Shown piece after piece: positions 38,338 through 48,511 of a stretch of 64,000 bases of DNA (its first letter is position 1; each line of letters opens with the position of its first letter). Made by a program: the position numbers and the translations under genes. Source of the DNA: Komagataella phaffii GS115 (taxonomy: Eukaryota; Ascomycota; Pichiomycetes; Pichiales; Pichiaceae); NCBI RefSeq assembly GCF_000027005.1, contig NC_012963.1:1798001-1862000 (forward strand). The letters are read 5' to 3'. The notes beneath the pieces are model-generated. The model saw only the letters and a program-made list of their open reading frames with translations, did not search any database and was not told the DNA's origin.

Positions 38338-39750
38338 TCAAGGTATCTCCTTCTCTTTCTTCTTCAATTGTTCCCGCTTCCAAAACTTGAGGAGAAGGTT
38401 ACCATATTTGTATAATTCCTCGAGTTTGATCATTAGCTTAAAGTCTAGCAACATAAGAAATTGCAGCTCTAGGTAGTTCAGCTCTTCTAAAGGCAATCCT
38501 CCAACTTTGCCGTATCTGTTATTCTTGTAGAAGACATCACTAAAGAACTTGGATGCTACAGTGATACCAGCAATGATTAATCTGTGAATGTTGTAACTGT
38601 CCATAACGAATGCCTGTTCTTCGTTAGAACCATCGTAGAGCGAGTGGAGATCTTTGAATTCACCTGCGTTGGCCCTCTTGGCAATTCTATCAAAGTACAC
38701 CAACAAACTTAAAAACACATCGTTAGTAGCGGGGCAATACTTTAGAATCCTTTTCAGATAGTCGTGCAATGAGATTGTGGGGATGTTTCTGCCGTGAAAG
38801 GCTAGAACTGATACAATATACTTGTTGTTTCCGTTCATTAAGTGCTCTTTATCTTGGGCTTTCTTGTAGTATCCCGGATGGAGGAGGTCATTTGCCTCCA
38901 CTATCTGTTGTAGTAGAGAACTCAACATTAGCAAAAGATCCTGTATAGGGAACTCTGCAATGTTTAGGACCTCATCGTCATTAGGATCCAATTCATTGAC
39001 ATTTTGCTGCTGTTGCGGTTGTGGTGCTTCTTGCGGAAGTAGTTGAGGGGATTGGGCCTGATAGTTCGATTGCATCGGGTTAAATGGCTGCTGCTTGGAT
39101 CGATTCATAACTTCAAACTCTCCAAAATGCCGATTAGGAACTGACTGCGACAGATGGCCATAGTTTTGAGGATTAATAAATTGACTCGAAGCAAGGTGTG
39201 AATGCAACGTTGGATGGAACCCACTGCCAGGATGTTGAGGTGTCACCACCGGTATCGGCTTTGAAAAGGCATTGTCTGTGGATAAGTTGGTAGTAGGAGC
39301 TGCTACAGCAGGCTGGAAACTGCCAACACCTCCATTGGGGAGGACAGAAGTAGAGACAGCTTCCGATGAAGGTCTTTGAATCGCCATTTGGGACATGTAA
39401 GAAGAACTTACGACATTTGGTGAGTTGTGATTGTTATGAGTGACGTAAGGTTGAAACCTGGCTGCTTGCTCATTGGGGGAATTGGAGTACAATTCTGGCT
39501 CTAGAAAGGCAGGCTGAGTCCTGCGATTCTGAAGGTTGGATGTCAGCAGACTTGAACTCTGGCGGCTTAGGGAGTTCTGTGAATGAGATATTTCGTTTGG
39601 GTTGTAAAATGGCGGCTGAGCAGATGGGCTAAACGAATCATGGTGCAACGATGAGCTAGACGCTCCGTGTACCGTATGATTATCCGAACGCTTGTTCTTA
39701 TTGGGTATGGGCACACCTTTTAGTGTATTTCCTTGTTGATTGTAACTCAT
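38338..39750 (-). CDS. Pho85-type cyclin (Pcl6/Pcl7-like)
   Basis: The 470-residue product has a long, disordered Asn/Gln/Ser/Pro-rich N-terminus (about 1-250) and a Pho80-type cyclin box at about 265-460. Diagnostic blocks are FHGRNIPTISLHDYLKRILKYCPA, VYFDRIAKR, NIHRLIIAGITVASKFFSDVFYKNNRYGKVGGLPLEELNYLE (shown here as one conserved region of the cyclin box) and FLMLLDFKLMIKLEELYKY. The YxKVGGLPLEELN signature places it in the Pho80/Pcl6/Pcl7 group, whose cyclins direct the kinase Pho85 in glycogen and phosphate control. The exact member cannot be decided by eye. Confidence 0.8.
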   Translation of the reverse strand: MSYNQQGNTLKGVPIPNKNKRSDNHTVHGASSSSLHHDSFSPSAQPPFYNPNEISHSQNSLSRQSSSLLTSNLQNRRTQPAFLEPELYSNSPNEQAARFQPYVTHNNHNSPNVVSSSYMSQMAIQRPSSEAVSTSVLPNGGVGSFQPAVAAPTTNLSTDNAFSKPIPVVTPQHPGSGFHPTLHSHLASSQFINPQNYGHLSQSVPNRHFGEFEVMNRSKQQPFNPMQSNYQAQSPQLLPQEAPQPQQQQNVNELDPNDDEVLNIAEFPIQDLLLMLSSLLQQIVEANDLLHPGYYKKAQDKEHLMNGNNKYIVSVLAFHGRNIPTISLHDYLKRILKYCPATNDVFLSLLVYFDRIAKRANAGEFKDLHSLYDGSNEEQAFVMDSYNIHRLIIAGITVASKFFSDVFYKNNRYGKVGGLPLEELNYLELQFLMLLDFKLMIKLEELYKYGNLLLKFWKREQLKKKEKEIP

Positions 39751-40321
39751 CTACTCGATGTCATGAGCTGATAGTGTAAGTAGTTAACGCAATGATAACA
39801 AAGTTGCAATGAAAGAAAATTGGTGTGCGATTGATTTCGAAGAAACGTGATAGTGTATCAATACTGTGAGCGTTCGCTTGATGCAGATGGCGAGCGGTTG
39901 TTATCAGCTCTTAATCCTAGGTGTATGGAAGTCCTGGTTCCGAAGTGATTTGGTTTGTTGAGAGCAGAGGAGCCCACAGGGTCAAGTGCAGTATTTGCGA
40001 ATACACGACCTGAGATAGGACATAGGAGGTGGGGGAGGGAGAAAGGAATGTATAACAGAGCGATAAAACTTTACAGGGCAAGGTAAGAATGTCCAATTGG
40101 CTGGCTCAGCTTCTCAAATTATGTACAGTTGAAAGTTGCTGTAGTTTGATGATCACTTTTTTTTGCAAAATTGAAGAATACCTGATGTTTTCGGCATTGC
40201 CCGCTCCCGATAGAGAAAGAGCAAGGGTTTGGATTGTGCATGTGGCAGTGAAGAGTGGGAGAAAAATGCGTACTAAAATACCCATTACATAATGCTTATT
40301 TTTTTTCATCTTTCTCCATGT
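39751..40321. promoter_or_regulatory. Upstream region of the Pho85-type cyclin gene
   Basis: This is the promoter side of the cyclin gene, between it and the PET117 3' end. Two mutually overlapping frames of 67 codons (40089-40292 plus, 40106-40309 minus) have no recognisable family and are most likely chance. No factor site was recognised. Confidence 0.35.
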
Positions 40322-40668
40322 TTACTCTTTTCCCTTTTCCAAACCCTGAATGACGTCCCCCGTTAAAGGTTGTGTGGCCTCCAATTCTTCTTTCAATTTC
40401 TTTTGCAATTCGAATTCCCGCAAGTTAGCTCTTTGTTTACTGGTCATTTCAGCTCGGGAGTCCAGCCTCTTTTGGTCTTTAATGGGTCCTTGTTTCAAAG
40501 CCTGCTTGGTTAGTAAATTCTTAGGTTGAACTGTAGAAACTTTTCAGCCCTTCAAAAAACGAGTTCACTTACTTCTCTTTCTTGCTCTTGTAAGTAATAA
40601 ACCCCAATGGCCGTTCCCACAGCAAATGCTGTACTTATTCCAAACGTCAACTTGGCGGCCCTAGACAT
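40322..40668 (-). CDS. PET117: Cytochrome oxidase assembly protein Pet117 (two exons)
   Basis: Pet117 is a small mitochondrial inner-membrane protein that couples heme A synthesis (Cox15) to cytochrome oxidase assembly. Exon 1 (40573-40668) encodes MSRAAKLTFGISTAFAVGTA and ends YYLQEQERE, including the single membrane helix. The 71-nt intron (40502-40572) has GTAAGT, TACTAAC and CAG. Exon 2 (40322-40501) begins ALKQGPIKDQKRLD and ends GLEKGKE. The 91-residue product aligns with yeast Pet117 (107), including the MSRA start and the ERE...LxQGPIKDAKR pattern across the splice junction. It is divergent from HMF1 over 232 bp. Confidence 0.91.
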
Positions 40669-40900
40669 GTGAAGATAAATTCTATATGTGAAGGTATAAC
40701 TCACAGTTTCGATCTATCTAAAGTTCCCATTCCAGAAGACCCGATAAGGTCGTGGAAGGTGCGATTTTTCAAATCTAACGTGGCATTCTAAAGGAGCCGG
40801 TAGTCTCCCTCCTTATCTCTCTCTGTTTTTGATGTCTTTGCTCTTTAATAAGATTGCCCGTATCTCCACCTCTTTACCAAAAGCACACACATTTTCCAGA

Positions 40901-41352
40901 ATGGTCACCACTGTATGTTTATTTCATTGCGCATTGAGTGCTAAATTCGATGGCTACTAAAGCAAATTTACTAACCTAATAAGATCACCTCTACCAACGC
41001 TCCTCCAGCAGCAGGGCCTTATTCTCACGCTGTCAAAGCCAATGGATTTGTCTACGTTTCGGGCCAAATTCCTTACACTCCCGAAGGAAAGCCAGTAGAA
41101 GGCACTATCGGCGATAAAGCTGCTCAATGTTTGAAGAATGTCGTAGGAATCCTCAACGATTCTAACTCTTCATTGGAAAACATCGTCAAGGTCAATGTTT
41201 TCTTAACTGACATGGCCAACTTTGGAGCTTTCAATGAGGCCTACACCAAAGTTTTCAGCTCTCACAAACCAGCAAGATCTTGTGTTGCTGTTAAGCAATT
41301 GCCGTTGGGTGTGGAAGTCGAGGTTGAGGCAATTGCCGTCGAGAAGCAATAA
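40901..41352 (+). CDS. HMF1: RidA/YjgF-family reactive imine deaminase (two exons)
   Basis: RidA proteins hydrolyse reactive enamine/imine intermediates released by enzymes such as threonine dehydratase. Exon 1 is four codons (MVTT, 40901-40912). The 71-nt intron (40913-40983) has GTATGT, TACTAAC and AAG, and exon 2 starts at 40984. The product is 126 residues; yeast Hmf1 is 129. Conserved blocks are NAPPAAGPYSHAVKANGFVYVSGQIP, SLENIVKVNVFLTDMANFGAFNEAY and the signature KPARSCVAVKQLPLGVEVEVEAIA, with the catalytic-region Arg. It lacks a clear presequence, so the cytosolic Hmf1 form fits better than mitochondrial Mmf1. ILV1, whose product such enzymes clean up after, lies 4 kb away. Confidence 0.92.
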
Positions 41353-41703
41353 GCAGGAGAAGGTCGAAAGAAACTAGACTGAATTTACGTGACAATATCA
41401 CTTCATACTCTTGTATCAAATCCCAAAAAAGAAGCCCAGTTTATTAAATCAATAGTCTTATAACTCTATGTGAATAGCTTATCACTTGCCCTTAATTAGA
41501 CCTCCTCACATGATAACGTAATCATTGCGTAGCTACTCATCTGGTGTAATGGCAAGTGAATACGAACCCAAATCACGTGCGATTACAAAGGGTTCTAATT
41601 TTTTTGACCCTCGTACACCACGAAAATTTTCCCTTCCTCGTTCTCAGTTCGAAAAATCTTGTACTATCTAGAACACCTCTATCTATACATACGGTTGACA
41701 AAG
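41353..41703. promoter_or_regulatory. RPL34 upstream region
   Basis: This interval holds the HMF1 3' end and RPL34 promoter. A CACGTG occurs near 41574, about 130 bp before the RPL34 start. I find no further gene. The frame at 41556-41768 reads across the RPL34 start in another frame and is a shadow. Confidence 0.35.
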
Positions 41704-42335
41704 ATGGCTCAAAGAGTTACTTACAGAAGAAGAAATCCTTGTATGTATTAGTGCTTGCATTTGTGTGAAAGACGTTGGACCATGAAGTAGAGAAGGAGTT
41801 GAAACGTCAGAACAGTTTTTTCCAGTTTCGAACTGCTGATCGAAGAGAATTCTTTTTGAATTTTAACGCCTCTATTGACATTCGACGAAGCCAGTTATTG
41901 GAAATTGATCCAGTAAACTCTTTAAAAAGAATATTTTTCATTCCAATTTGCTCACAGTCTATGACTTTTCACTTTTCTATAATTTTTCACATTCGATTTA
42001 CTAACACTTTTTTAGACAACACCAAGTCCAACCAGATCAAGGTCATTAAGACCCCAGGTGGTGTTCTGAGAGCTCAACACACCAAGAAGAGAGGTACTAC
42101 CCCAAAGTGTGGTGACTGTGGTATCAGTCTGCCAGGTGTCGTTGCTCTTAGACCAAGAGAATTCTCCAGAGCTAAGAAGAGTGACAAATCTGTGAGCAGA
42201 CCTTACGGTGGTTCCAGATGTGGTAACTGTGTCAAGGAAAGAATCATCAGAGCTTTCCTGATCGAAGAGCAAAAGATTGTCCAAAAGGTCTTGAAGGAAC
42301 AGGCCGAGAAAGAAAAGCAGGCTGAACAAAACTAG
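41704..42335 (+). CDS. RPL34: 60S ribosomal protein eL34 (two exons)
   Basis: Exon 1 (41704-41740) encodes MAQRVTYRRRNP plus one base. The intron (41741-42015, 275 nt) has GTATGT, TACTAAC and a T-rich TTTTTTTAG acceptor, and exon 2 runs 42016-42335. The 118-residue product matches yeast eL34 (121): YNTKSNQIKVIKTPGGVLRA, the zinc-type KCGDCGISLPG and SRCGNCVKERIIRAFL, ending EKEKQAEQN. The intron is in the same place as in Saccharomyces RPL34, after the 12th codon. The long intron is partly open in frame with exon 2, which explains why a single-frame reading starts falsely inside it. I saw no snoRNA in the intron. Confidence 0.95.
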
Positions 42336-42855
42336 ATTGCTTTTTTATAGGTATTTGTTTGTAACGTAAAGAGACCATAATTCTTCATGATGTTTTGTAG
42401 TATCGGATATCTAGTGTAGTAGAAAATTCATGAGTGAAATGAAAGAAAAACCTAACATGGTGAATGAAATCAATGGAATTAGCTCATATGTTCGTGCCTA
42501 AAGATTTTGGCCCATATTTCTGCCGCTCCTGCCCTAAACCGGCTTCTCTGCGAAAGAAAAGCAAAAATGGGACCACGCTGCTAGGGGGCTCTGGTTAAAA
42601 GCCCGAAACCATTCCTCAGGGATATGCTACTGGCTGGAAGGGAGTTAGTGGCCTTCTGGGAACGATTTCACTCCTTCCAGTTGGGTGGACAATCCAAAAC
42701 TCGCGCCACGGGGTTTGATCCAATAGGATATGATCCGTGCAAGTGATTCCTATCCGACAAAAGAAATTCCCTCTCGAACTATTTAAGAACATCTGAATCA
42801 GGGCGCATAGAACAGACTCTCCTTTATCAGTTGGAAACAAAGAGCCGCACAGAGA
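42336..42855. promoter_or_regulatory. RPL34-RCF2 intergenic region
   Basis: About 520 bp between two plus-strand genes. It should hold the RPL34 terminator and the RCF2 promoter. The minus frame at 42616-42840 has no family features. No tRNA or snoRNA was recognised. Confidence 0.35.
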
Positions 42856-43560
42856 ATGAAATTAGTCACAGAGGAAGAGATAAATGCACATAACACCGCC
42901 GTGTTCTGGGGTGGAGTCAAAGGTGCCATCATAGGAACTTCAGTCTCTTTAGCCATCTATGGTATTGCCCCTCGAAAGTTCCCAAGATTATTCAAGCTTC
43001 CATGGTCTATCAGAACAGCAGTAGCAATTATTCCTCCAACTCTGGCAACAGCTGTGTTCGCCGAGAAGTCTTCCGCTGCATTTGACGAACAAATGTATAG
43101 CTCCGAATATACGCAGAGAGTCGTGCTTCAAGAGCATAAGAGATGGAACTCCATGTCCATTGGGCAGAAGGTTGTGGATACACTGTCCGAGCACAAATAT
43201 AAGATTATCACTGGTCTATGGGCGTTGTCTATGTACGGATCGTGGGTGTTCGTCGATAGAGACCCCATTTTGACTAAAACTCAAAAGTTTGTTCAAGCTA
43301 GAATGTATGCCCAATTCCTGACTGTAGGTCTGTTATTAGGTTCAATTGGTCTTTCTTTCTACGAAGAACAACATGCTGTAGATCATACCTCATTAGCTGA
43401 AAAATCGAATAGAGATGGCTGGAAGGTGTTACTGGCTGAGGAGGAACAACGAGAAGCCGAGGAGGGCGTCGATGACCACAGAATCAAGAGAAATAAGAAG
43501 AAAGCTAAAGCATTGGAACCAAAAAAAGTTGAAGAACCAGCAGCAATGGAGACCAACTAA
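42856..43560 (+). CDS. RCF2: Respiratory supercomplex factor Rcf2
   Basis: Rcf2 is a mitochondrial inner-membrane protein of the Hig1 type that associates with cytochrome oxidase in III-IV supercomplexes. The 234-residue product is close to yeast Rcf2 (224). The opening MKLVTEEEINAHNTAVFWGG and middle LSEHKYKIITGLWALSMYGSWV match the family. The C-terminal Hig1-type block is VDRDPILTKTQKFVQARMYAQFLTVGLLLGS, here shown as the region around residues 131-162. Two hairpins of membrane helices are visible, near 18-75 and 115-175. The tail is charged. It converges on the GH76 gene. Confidence 0.93.
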   Translation: MKLVTEEEINAHNTAVFWGGVKGAIIGTSVSLAIYGIAPRKFPRLFKLPWSIRTAVAIIPPTLATAVFAEKSSAAFDEQMYSSEYTQRVVLQEHKRWNSMSIGQKVVDTLSEHKYKIITGLWALSMYGSWVFVDRDPILTKTQKFVQARMYAQFLTVGLLLGSIGLSFYEEQHAVDHTSLAEKSNRDGWKVLLAEEEQREAEEGVDDHRIKRNKKKAKALEPKKVEEPAAMETN

Positions 43561-43669
43561 GTTCAACTCCAATAACACCCTTATGACCCCTCCCCCTTAT
43601 ACGCACATTTTCTTCTTGTAGATAGACTTTTGTATCTTAATAATAACACATAGTTGAAACAATACTTAA

Positions 43670-45016
43670 CTATAAGAGTAACCAAATGGCACCGGCAATA
43701 ACTGATAGTCCTATAATGGCTGTGATAATGGCGGCACCAGCAACGTCCGCATTAGTTAATTTCAACGGTGGCACAGCCTCCGTCTTCACTCCTAATCCAG
43801 CAGCAGGATCTCCCTGCGAAGAACCACCAGTTTGTGCGGTGTAAGGAGCAGGTCTGACAAGTGCACGAGTGTTTTGTAAGGTCTCCAGAGCCGACATTTG
43901 TTCTCCTAATCCATAAAAGCCGTCCCAACCATCGGCCAGCCAGTTCATACCACAAGTGTGTCCATCTGTACCTCCAGAACATGATTGAGCTACTGCCACC
44001 GCAGATGTATTCATCCAGTTCATAATAGTTTCTGCAGTGGATGGAACCATTTGTGCAGTAAGACCAAGGAAACGCGCTAGATAAGCTTTAAAAGATCTTT
44101 GATCCGTGTTACAGTTTCCAGATCCTTGACATGCTGCTTCAAAGAAAACACTTTGATTGGTGAAAACTTGAATTCCATGTAGGAAGTTTTCGGTACGGTC
44201 TAACCACATCTCGTCGCCTGTATAGTTAGCAAGGTATGCACACCCAGACACCATCAGCCCTGCATTATATGTCCACTGTAACATGACAATTTCTGTACAA
44301 TTATCATCCACAAATGCTCCATCGTAAACGAACCACCAATCACCTTCAGTTAGGAACCCAGCCCCATACATCCAGTCAAAGGCCTCTTCAGCAAGTGTGA
44401 TGTAAGTATCATTTGCTGTGTATCGTGCCAAACGGGCACTCAATTGGAAAAGACAGGCATTTGAAACGGTGTTTTTGTAATTGTAACCAGCATTCCACTG
44501 GAAAATCTGCCACCTTAGGCCTCCATTACAATGCTCAAGATCCCATCTTTCCCACATGGTGTTAACAGTAGCTTGAACCAGATACAACCATTGTGGTTCA
44601 TCTTCTGGGGGGTTGGTGAAGTTTCTTTCAACGGCAGCCATCGCAGTGATACCCCAAAATCCTTGATCATCGTTTCCCTCTGTAGTTGTTTGATTTAAAG
44701 GCATAAAGTCCGCGTTGTCTCCAGCCTGGTAAACTATAGCCTGCATAATGGCATCGTGATAGGTATCATTTTCCATGTACCACCAATAGTCCAGCATCGA
44801 ACCAAATGCAGCTCCAGACTGCCACCAATAGTAAGGATTGGTGAACATACCTATTGTTCCTCCTAAATGAAATCCTTCGTAATAGTCCATTAAACCATCT
44901 GCAACCAACGAGGTTGCGTGTTGTAGCGAGCTTAAATCGGAAAGCTCCAACTCCAGGCCTTTGGCAGGGCTTAGCACCCGCAGAAGAGCCAGTACAAGAA
45001 CAAGAGGTCTCCACAT
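43670..45016 (-). CDS. DCW1: GPI-anchored GH76 wall mannanase-like protein (Dcw1/Dfg5 family)
   Basis: Dcw1 and Dfg5 are GPI-anchored alpha-1,6-mannanase-like enzymes thought to transfer GPI-mannoproteins to wall glucan. The 448-residue product has a signal peptide (about 1-20). The GH76 fold shows YWWQSGAAFGSMLDYW, the paired aspartates in GNDDQGFWGITAMAA, HCNGGLRWQIFQWNAGYNYKN and WTYNAGLMVSG. Several Asn-X-Ser/Thr sites are visible. A C-terminal hydrophobic stretch (about 428-448) is preceded by small residues for GPI attachment. Whether it is the Dcw1 or Dfg5 orthologue cannot be decided here. It is divergent from ILV1. Confidence 0.85.
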   Translation of the reverse strand: MWRPLVLVLALLRVLSPAKGLELELSDLSSLQHATSLVADGLMDYYEGFHLGGTIGMFTNPYYWWQSGAAFGSMLDYWWYMENDTYHDAIMQAIVYQAGDNADFMPLNQTTTEGNDDQGFWGITAMAAVERNFTNPPEDEPQWLYLVQATVNTMWERWDLEHCNGGLRWQIFQWNAGYNYKNTVSNACLFQLSARLARYTANDTYITLAEEAFDWMYGAGFLTEGDWWFVYDGAFVDDNCTEIVMLQWTYNAGLMVSGCAYLANYTGDEMWLDRTENFLHGIQVFTNQSVFFEAACQGSGNCNTDQRSFKAYLARFLGLTAQMVPSTAETIMNWMNTSAVAVAQSCSGGTDGHTCGMNWLADGWDGFYGLGEQMSALETLQNTRALVRPAPYTAQTGGSSQGDPAAGLGVKTEAVPPLKLTNADVAGAAIITAIIGLSVIAGAIWLLL

Positions 45017-45265
45017 ATTTTGTTGAATAGAAGGAAGGGAAAGAAGTTTTAACTTTGAGAATTAAGGAGCGCGAAGGGTGTAATGGAAGGGAGGGCCAAG
45101 AGATCTAAGCCTAGCAAGATATTTGCGGATTGAACCAAGGAAAACGTCGTGTCGTGCACGTGATGCTGATATTTCTTTATCGCTTTTTTTTTTTCATTCG
45201 CGGCAGTACCTCAAATGTTCAGAGCTTGACTCGTGCTAAGCTTCCAATTAGTCACATATACCCAA

Positions 45266-46933
45266 ATGTTAAGTGCTCCGCGTTTGCTTACAACAGCAAC
45301 TGGAGCCTCTTTTGTTTTGCCCTTGGCTTCAATGTTGCCAAGGGTCCGTCGCTCTCACACGAAGTACGCCGACTTGAGGCAGGCCGATCGTCTTCCGAAT
45401 GGACATCCAGATTATGTCAAACTCATTCTTACAAGCAGAGTCTATGATGTTACAGACGAAAGTCCTATCACACACGCCGTTAACCTTTCACAGAAAACCA
45501 ATAGTAACGTTGTTTTGAAAAGAGAAGACCTCCTTCCAGTATTCTCGTTCAAGCTACGTGGAGCTTACAACATGATCGCCCAACTGTCGCCAGAGAAGCG
45601 TAGTAAAGGTGTTGTGGGTTGCTCTGCAGGCAACCATGCTCAGGGAATTGCATTTAGCGCCAAAAAGCTGGGAATACCTGCCACTATTGTGATGCCAACT
45701 GCCACTCCTAGTATCAAGTATCAGTCAGTGGCCCGCATGGGAGCGCGAGTGGTGCTTCATGGTGCAGATTTTGATGCAGCTAAGAAGGAATGTGCACGTA
45801 TTGCCCAAGAGGAAGGGCTCATTGATATCCCCCCATTTGACCATCCTTATGTGATTGCTGGTCAGGGAACTATTGCCATGGAACTTTTGAGACAGTTGAA
45901 TATTGATAAGGTTAATGCTATTTTTGTTCCTGTTGGAGGTGGTGGTCTGCTTGCGGGTGTAGCGTCCTACTTGAAAAGATTAGCACCTCATGTTCGTATA
46001 GTTGGCGTTGAGACTTTTGATGCAGATGCACTATACCAGAGTTTAAAAGCAAAGAAACGAGTTGAGCTTTCCTCAGTTGGTCCTTTTGCCGATGGTACCG
46101 CAGTGAAGATTCTTGGAGAAGAAACTTTTGAAATATTGAAGGATACAGTCGATGAGGTTGTTCGTGTTGATACTGATGAGATCTGTGCAGCCATCAAGGA
46201 CGTCTTTGAAGACAGTAGGACTATTGTAGAGCCTTCTGGAGCTATGTCGGTTGCTGGTATGAAAAGATATATCGCTAATCATCCAGAAGTGAACCACAGC
46301 TCTGCTACTTACGTTCCTATTTTATCCGGTGCCAATATTAATTTTGACCGTCTGAGATTTGTTGCTGAACGTGCCGTGTTAGGTGAAGGAAAAGAAGTGT
46401 TCATGTCAATTCAAATTCCAGATGTTCCAGGCACTTTCCGTAAATTGCAATCGATCATTCATCCAAGGCAAGTTACCGAGTTTGCTTACCGATTTAATAA
46501 TGCTCACGACGGCCTTGCTAACATTTATACCTCCTTCAGTGTGATTGATCGTTCCAAGGAGGTAGCCCAACTAATGAGTGAATTTAAAGCTGCTGGATTT
46601 GAGGCTTTGGACATCAGTAAGAACGAAATTGCCAAGCTACACGGAAGATACCTGGTAGGAGGAGTTGCTGATCTACCAGATGAGAGGTTATTCTCATTCG
46701 AGTTCCCAGAACGTCCTGGAGCTTTGACGAAATTCTTGGACGGAATTGCTTCAAATTGGAACCTGACTTTGTTCCACTACCGTAACCATGGCCACGACGT
46801 TGGCAAGGTATTAGCTGGTATATCGGTACCTTCAACAGATGAAGAAGCATTCCAACAGTTTCTTTCCAACCTACACTATGACTACAAAGAAGAAACTGAT
46901 AATGTCGTTTACCGCAAGTTCTTGAGACGATGA
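45266..46933 (+). CDS. ILV1: Threonine dehydratase (deaminase), mitochondrial
   Basis: Ilv1 converts threonine to 2-oxobutyrate, the first step of isoleucine synthesis. The start used is ATG 45266; 11 more codons are open upstream but begin only with GTG. The N-terminus ([20 protein letters not shown]) is a matrix presequence. The PLP lysine lies in [11 protein letters not shown] (residue 96 from this start). [11 protein letters not shown] holds the PLP phosphate region, [11 protein letters not shown] the glycine loop. Two ACT-like regulatory domains follow ([39 protein letters not shown]), which bind isoleucine and valine. 555 residues, against 576 in yeast. A TGACTC core at 45227-45232 lies 34 bp upstream and may be a Gcn4 site. 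Confidence 0.94.
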   Translation: MLSAPRLLTTATGASFVLPLASMLPRVRRSHTKYADLRQADRLPNGHPDYVKLILTSRVYDVTDESPITHAVNLSQKTNSNVVLKREDLLPVFSFKLRGAYNMIAQLSPEKRSKGVVGCSAGNHAQGIAFSAKKLGIPATIVMPTATPSIKYQSVARMGARVVLHGADFDAAKKECARIAQEEGLIDIPPFDHPYVIAGQGTIAMELLRQLNIDKVNAIFVPVGGGGLLAGVASYLKRLAPHVRIVGVETFDADALYQSLKAKKRVELSSVGPFADGTAVKILGEETFEILKDTVDEVVRVDTDEICAAIKDVFEDSRTIVEPSGAMSVAGMKRYIANHPEVNHSSATYVPILSGANINFDRLRFVAERAVLGEGKEVFMSIQIPDVPGTFRKLQSIIHPRQVTEFAYRFNNAHDGLANIYTSFSVIDRSKEVAQLMSEFKAAGFEALDISKNEIAKLHGRYLVGGVADLPDERLFSFEFPERPGALTKFLDGIASNWNLTLFHYRNHGHDVGKVLAGISVPSTDEEAFQQFLSNLHYDYKEETDNVVYRKFLRR

Positions 46934-46996
46934 TAGCATATAGAGGAATATAATTCCAACATCATTTCCTGACTTATTTTATTGTTTCGGCCTACT

Positions 46997-48511
46997 TTAT
47001 ATATCGATTAGACTGGTACTGTTCGCACGGCTATTACGGCTTCCGCTTTGACTTTGACTCTGGGATTGACTCTGGTTCTGGTTTCCAAATCCATATCCAG
47101 TGTAAGCAGGGATAATGTTCGTAGAGCTGATTCCAGTATACTGAGTTCCCACAAAAGGATTTGCTGATGAAAAGTTTTCTTGTTTATACCCCGTTCCCTG
47201 AGAATTAATAAATGTACCAGTTTTGGTGTGCTGAGCAGGCACGCGGGTATCTCCCGTGTTTCCAAAAGTGTCTATGCCAGTTCCTTGAGCTAGCAAATTA
47301 TTGAGTTCAGAGTATTTATCGTTATGAGCTTGAGATCCAGTTCTTTGGGTCTGAACACGCTGGGGCTGTTGCGGCTGCTGGGGCTGTTGCTCAAACTGTT
47401 GCTGCTGCGGTTGGAAAGTTTGCTGAGCAGCAACATTGTTAGAATAATCTTCCTGGGAAGGCCCACCAAAGGAAAATGGATTGTTGGATCCTGTCTGTAA
47501 AGGTAACTGCTGTTGTTGCTGCTGTTGTTGTTGCAATTGTTGTTGCTGTTGCTGGAACAAGTAGGCTTGTTGAGCAGCTTGCTGCTCTGCTAACGCCTGC
47601 TGATAAGCTTGTTGTTCCAAATAAGCCTGTTGCTGAGCAGCCTGTTGTTGCTGCTCCAATAGGGCTTGTTGGTATGCTAGCTGCTGCTGTTGCTGTTGCT
47701 GCTGTTGCAAAACATCAACACCTGTAGCCATAGTTTGACTTTGGTAAATAGGGTTCCCAAATACATCATAGCCAATAATTACTGGGCCAGATACTGGGGC
47801 AGGTTGTCCCAAATCAATCAAATTATTGTTCTTCTGACGCATTTCTTCCTCTTCTTTACTTAATTGAAGAGCTTTTTGAAGACTTTCATCAGAGTTTGAC
47901 TGTAGACGTCTACGTCTTTCTTCTTCTTCTGCGGTCTCCTTACTAGCATCTAGAGCACGTTGTAGTTCTTCATCATACGGTGAGTCAGGATTACGAGATT
48001 CAGCTCGAGAAGATTGATCAAAATCATCATCATCGCCACGACGACGTCCACTTCTTCTGCCACGTTTTTCACGAGCAATTTCTCTTTCCTGACGAAGTCT
48101 CTCCTCATCTTGCAACAACGCAGTCAACTCTTTAGCCTTAACTCTAATTAAAACACCCTGATCTGTGCCACTGTCGTCGACATGCTGAAACTCTCTTAAT
48201 GTTTTGATCACATACAAATTGTCTTTACTCCATATCACCACGTTGTTGGACCCGTATCTAACTAAGTAGTCTAACAAAGTCAATGATTTGGCAACATGAC
48301 GCCAATTCTTTCCCTTGTCGTTCATTCTTTTGTCTATAATATCCATTATGGGAAGAAACTCGGCACTTTCATAGGTGTGGTTAGCTACGTCTGCCATCTG
48401 AGCAATCGTTGGGCCATGAGGTTCGTTTGAGGTTGCATTACGAACCATAACCTGCGCCGAGGTGTAACCATTGGCCACATTCTTGATAGTACGAACAAAT
48501 GATTTGGACAT
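46997..48511 (-). CDS. ENT1: Epsin, endocytic clathrin adaptor (Ent1/Ent2 family)
   Basis: Epsins bind PI(4,5)P2, ubiquitinated cargo, Eps15-type proteins and clathrin at endocytic sites. The start is ATG 48511 (MSKSFVRTIKNVANGYTSAQ); six codons upstream begin only with TTG. The ENTH domain (about 1-145) includes ATSNEPHGPT and WRHVAKSLTLLDYLVRYGS. Two ubiquitin-interacting motifs follow (YDEELQRALDASKETAEEE, DESLQKALQLSKEEEEMR). A long poly-Gln region (about 275-410) contains NNPFSF, and ANPF occurs further on, as NPF motifs. The protein ends TSLIDI, a clathrin-box-like end as in Ent1/2. Ent1 and Ent2 arose by duplication in Saccharomyces, so a single gene here stands for both. Confidence 0.92.
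   Translation of the reverse strand: MSKSFVRTIKNVANGYTSAQVMVRNATSNEPHGPTIAQMADVANHTYESAEFLPIMDIIDKRMNDKGKNWRHVAKSLTLLDYLVRYGSNNVVIWSKDNLYVIKTLREFQHVDDSGTDQGVLIRVKAKELTALLQDEERLRQEREIAREKRGRRSGRRRGDDDDFDQSSRAESRNPDSPYDEELQRALDASKETAEEEERRRRLQSNSDESLQKALQLSKEEEEMRQKNNNLIDLGQPAPVSGPVIIGYDVFGNPIYQSQTMATGVDVLQQQQQQQQQLAYQQALLEQQQQAAQQQAYLEQQAYQQALAEQQAAQQAYLFQQQQQQLQQQQQQQQQLPLQTGSNNPFSFGGPSQEDYSNNVAAQQTFQPQQQQFEQQPQQPQQPQRVQTQRTGSQAHNDKYSELNNLLAQGTGIDTFGNTGDTRVPAQHTKTGTFINSQGTGYKQENFSSANPFVGTQYTGISSTNIIPAYTGYGFGNQNQSQSQSQSQSGSRNSRANSTSLIDI

Noticed and set aside
40089..40309. Overlapping 67-codon frames on both strands upstream of the cyclin gene
   Set aside because: No family features, and mutual overlap is typical of chance.
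41775..42015. Open reading through the RPL34 intron
   Set aside because: Exon 1 and consensus splice sites give the full conserved ribosomal protein; the intron frame is chance.
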